Origin: Timaviella obliquedivisa GSE-PSE-MK23-08B
GTDB lineage: Bacteria > Cyanobacteriota > Cyanobacteriia > Elainellales > Elainellaceae
NCBI GenBank assembly: GCA_019358855.1
Contig: JAHHII010000005.1
Coordinates: 124,001 to 188,000, forward strand
Length of the DNA stretch: 64,000 nt
Direction: 5' to 3'
Shown: positions 62,025-64,000 of the stretch, one piece after another
Layout: each line of letters starts with the position of its first letter
Numbering within the stretch: position 1 is the first letter of the stretch
Position numbers and translations under genes: made by a program
Notes under the pieces: model-generated
Database searches by the model: none
What the model was told of the DNA's origin: nothing
What the model saw: only the letters and a program-made list of their open reading frames with translations

Positions 62025-64000
62025 ATGCAAAACCCTTCCTCGTCTGGTTTCAGCCTGAGTACGCTTTCGATCCGACAGCACATCGGGACATTGATGCTGA
62101 CTCTAACCGTCATGATTGTCGGGGTCTTTTTCATGAGTCAACTGCCTGTCGATCTGTTACCTTCTGTGACCTATCCTCGCATTGGGGTGCGCCTAGATGC
62201 CCCAGGGATTTCGCCAGAAGTCGCGATCGATGAAATTACCCGACCTTTGGAAGAAGCCCTCTCTACGACCGATGGAGTAGTTCAAGTTTATTCGCAAACG
62301 CGAGAAGGACAAGTCAGCTTAGATCTATACTTCAATCCTGGCAGCAACGTAGAGCAGGCGCTCAATGATGCGACGGCAGCATTTAACCGTAACCGTGGCC
62401 GACTCCCCGACACGATCGAAGAACCCCGCCTGTTTAAAGCAGACCCGTCGCAGCTACCCGTTTATGAAATGGCGCTCACGTCGCCTTCGTTGCGCGATGT
62501 TGACTTACGCGTGTTTGCTGATGAAGAATTATCTCGTGAACTCAACATCGTGGCGGGCGTTGCGTCAGCGGATGTTTCGGGCGGCGTACAGGAGGAAGTT
62601 CGCGTCAACATTGACCTAAATCGTCTGCAAGCTCTAGGCATTGGGCTAACTGATGTGCTGGATGAGTTGGAGCAGCGCAATCAAGATGTCTCTGGTGGAC
62701 GCATTCGGGGCGATTATTCAGAACCCTTAACGCGGGCAGTGGGACGCTTCCAGGATGCAGACGAGATTCAAAATTTATCCTTTGCAGTAGGAGGAAGCGG
62801 AAGTAGCGCTTCGCAATCAACCCTTAGTGAGCAGACTAATTCAACTCAAAACTCAACCCTCAGTACTCAAAATTCTTCACCTCAACAGGTGTATCTGCGT
62901 GATTTTGCTGATGTAATTGATGGCACTGAAGACGAGCGAGTACTGGTCAACCTGAATCGGCAGAAAGCAGTCAAACTTAGCGTGCAGAAGCAGCCCGATG
63001 CCAATACAGTATCGGTAGTGGATGGGGTCAAGCAACGCTTAGAAGAGTTGCGTCAATCGGGGCTGATTCCAGCCGACATGATCATTACACCTACATTGGA
63101 TGAGTCGAAGTTTATCCGCAATTCACTGGCAAATGTGATCACATCGGGTCTATCTGGTTCTGTGCTGGCAGCGATCGCCGTCTTCATCTTTTTAGGATCA
63201 CTTCGGCAGACGTTCATTATTGCGCTGACGATTCCGCTGTGTATATTGGCGGCGGCGATCGCCATGAAGTTCTCTGGCTTCTCGCTCAACATTTTTAGCT
63301 TGGGTGGCTTGGCAATCACTGTCGGACAAGCCGTTGACACCTCAATTGTAATTCTCGAAAACGTCAGCAGAAGAGTAGAAATGCTCAAGCTCGATCGCCA
63401 AGCCACTCTTGCGGAGAATCACAGCCTTGATGGTAACAACAATAACGGCAATCACAACAGCAACGGTAATCACAACGGTAACGGGAGTCACAACGGTAAA
63501 GGACACAACACTTACGCTCGTACCCTAATCGCAACCGTTGAGGAAAGTAGTCGTGAGGTTGAATCGTCACTTGTGGCTTCGACCGCTACTAACCTAGTCG
63601 CGGTAGTACCCTTTATTCTTGTAGGCGGCTTCATCTCGTTGCTGTTTAACGAACTCATTTTGACAATTTGCTTTGCGGTTGTCGCTTCACTCGTTGTCGC
63701 TCTGACCGTTGTGCCAATGTTGGCGGCTCGACTCTTTGCGATTGAGTGGTCGAGCGGTCTCCATCGGCTGTGGTTTCTACGGGCGTTTAACCAACGGTTG
63801 GACGGTGCCACCCGATCGTATGGCAATACGCTGGCAAAGTTGATCCGTCGTCCGGCGATCGTCGTTGTGACGACGTTCGTTATTTTAGGCGGCAGCGGTG
63901 TCATGATGGCAGGTCAGATTCCGCAAGAAATTTTACCGCGCATCAGTACCGGGCAGGCGAATGTTAATGTCCAGTTTCCGCCTGGTACCTCGCTGGAAAC
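62025..64000 (+). CDS. RND efflux permease subunit (partial)
   Basis: These are the first ~658 codons of an AcrB-type permease, cut by the right edge. The start MQNPSSSGFSLSTLSIRQHI leads into TM1 (TLMLTLTVMIVGVFFMSQLP). The porter region contains RPLEEALSTTDGVVQVYS. TM4 carries GGLAITVGQAVDTSIVILEN: Asp438 is kept, but the second Asp of the usual DD pair is Thr. After TM4 a ~32-residue Asn/Gly/His-rich insert (about 466-497, DGNNNNGNHNSNGNHNGNG) interrupts the chain before the next conserved helix. A second low-complexity Ser/Gln/Thr stretch lies near 260-290. The substrate is unknown. It forms a pair with the adaptor upstream. Confidence 0.9.
   Translation, partial: MQNPSSSGFSLSTLSIRQHIGTLMLTLTVMIVGVFFMSQLPVDLLPSVTYPRIGVRLDAPGISPEVAIDEITRPLEEALSTTDGVVQVYSQTREGQVSLDLYFNPGSNVEQALNDATAAFNRNRGRLPDTIEEPRLFKADPSQLPVYEMALTSPSLRDVDLRVFADEELSRELNIVAGVASADVSGGVQEEVRVNIDLNRLQALGIGLTDVLDELEQRNQDVSGGRIRGDYSEPLTRAVGRFQDADEIQNLSFAVGGSGSSASQSTLSEQTNSTQNSTLSTQNSSPQQVYLRDFADVIDGTEDERVLVNLNRQKAVKLSVQKQPDANTVSVVDGVKQRLEELRQSGLIPADMIITPTLDESKFIRNSLANVITSGLSGSVLAAIAVFIFLGSLRQTFIIALTIPLCILAAAIAMKFSGFSLNIFSLGGLAITVGQAVDTSIVILENVSRRVEMLKLDRQATLAENHSLDGNNNNGNHNSNGNHNGNGSHNGKGHNTYARTLIATVEESSREVESSLVASTATNLVAVVPFILVGGFISLLFNELILTICFAVVASLVVALTVVPMLAARLFAIEWSSGLHRLWFLRAFNQRLDGATRSYGNTLAKLIRRPAIVVVTTFVILGGSGVMMAGQIPQEILPRISTGQANVNVQFPPGTSLE

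Overview
The window looks like a chromosomal stretch of a cyanobacterium. The octamer GCGATCGC (HIP1) recurs throughout, inside and outside genes. The gene content also fits this group: giant multi-sensor histidine kinases, Ser/Thr kinase and STAND proteins with WD40 repeats, RTX and C39-exported proteins, and NRPS genes. The exact genus cannot be read from the sequence. No rRNA, tRNA, CRISPR array or full-length insertion sequence was found. Small palindromic MITE-like elements and short tandem repeats are common.

Layout. 1-1249 (minus): end of a phosphonate/phosphite-type ABC transporter operon (binding lipoprotein, then ATPase cut by the left edge). 1691-2554: exported dienelactone hydrolase. 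2911-12937 (minus): operon of a small HTH regulator and two giant hybrid histidine kinases. 13161-20120: an accessory block with an FMN-binding protein, a GST divergent from its TetR-type regulator with two operator palindromes between them, a methyltransferase, a GNAT acetyltransferase, a DUF924 protein, a VOC-like protein and a protein made of three DUF3574-like repeats.

20885-29541 (plus) is a compact signalling locus. It holds an HTH-AAA ATPase, an AAA ATPase fused to a histidine phosphoacceptor domain without any kinase catalytic domain, a solute-binding lipoprotein, a membrane hybrid histidine kinase and a single-domain response regulator. The AAA-HisKA protein and the full kinase share the phosphoacceptor domain and an unusual C-terminal module. 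29627-36204 (minus) is a second signalling/redox locus: a polytopic Fe-S membrane protein, an FHA-ferredoxin reductase-ferredoxin fusion, a membrane-anchored WD40 protein and a Ser/Thr kinase with WD40 repeats. An MFS transporter diverges from it, and a large HTH-NB-ARC-WD40 STAND protein follows (37813-41586).

41734-49355 holds a SnoaL-like protein, an RTX calcium-binding protein and a small exporter system: a 130-aa precursor with a double-glycine leader, a C39 peptidase-ABC exporter and an HlyD adaptor. 49599-59749 (minus) is a dimodular NRPS (C-A-T, then docking-C-A/MT-T-TE) followed by an EcsC-like gene. 60456-64000 is an RND efflux adaptor and the start of its permease.

The best candidates for something little described are the AAA/HisKA-SBP-kinase locus, the FHA-reductase/Fe-S/Ser-Thr kinase locus, and the C39 system with a folded-protein cargo. 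A short motif around GTC...AAAAGTC recurs upstream of several of these units and may mark a shared regulon.
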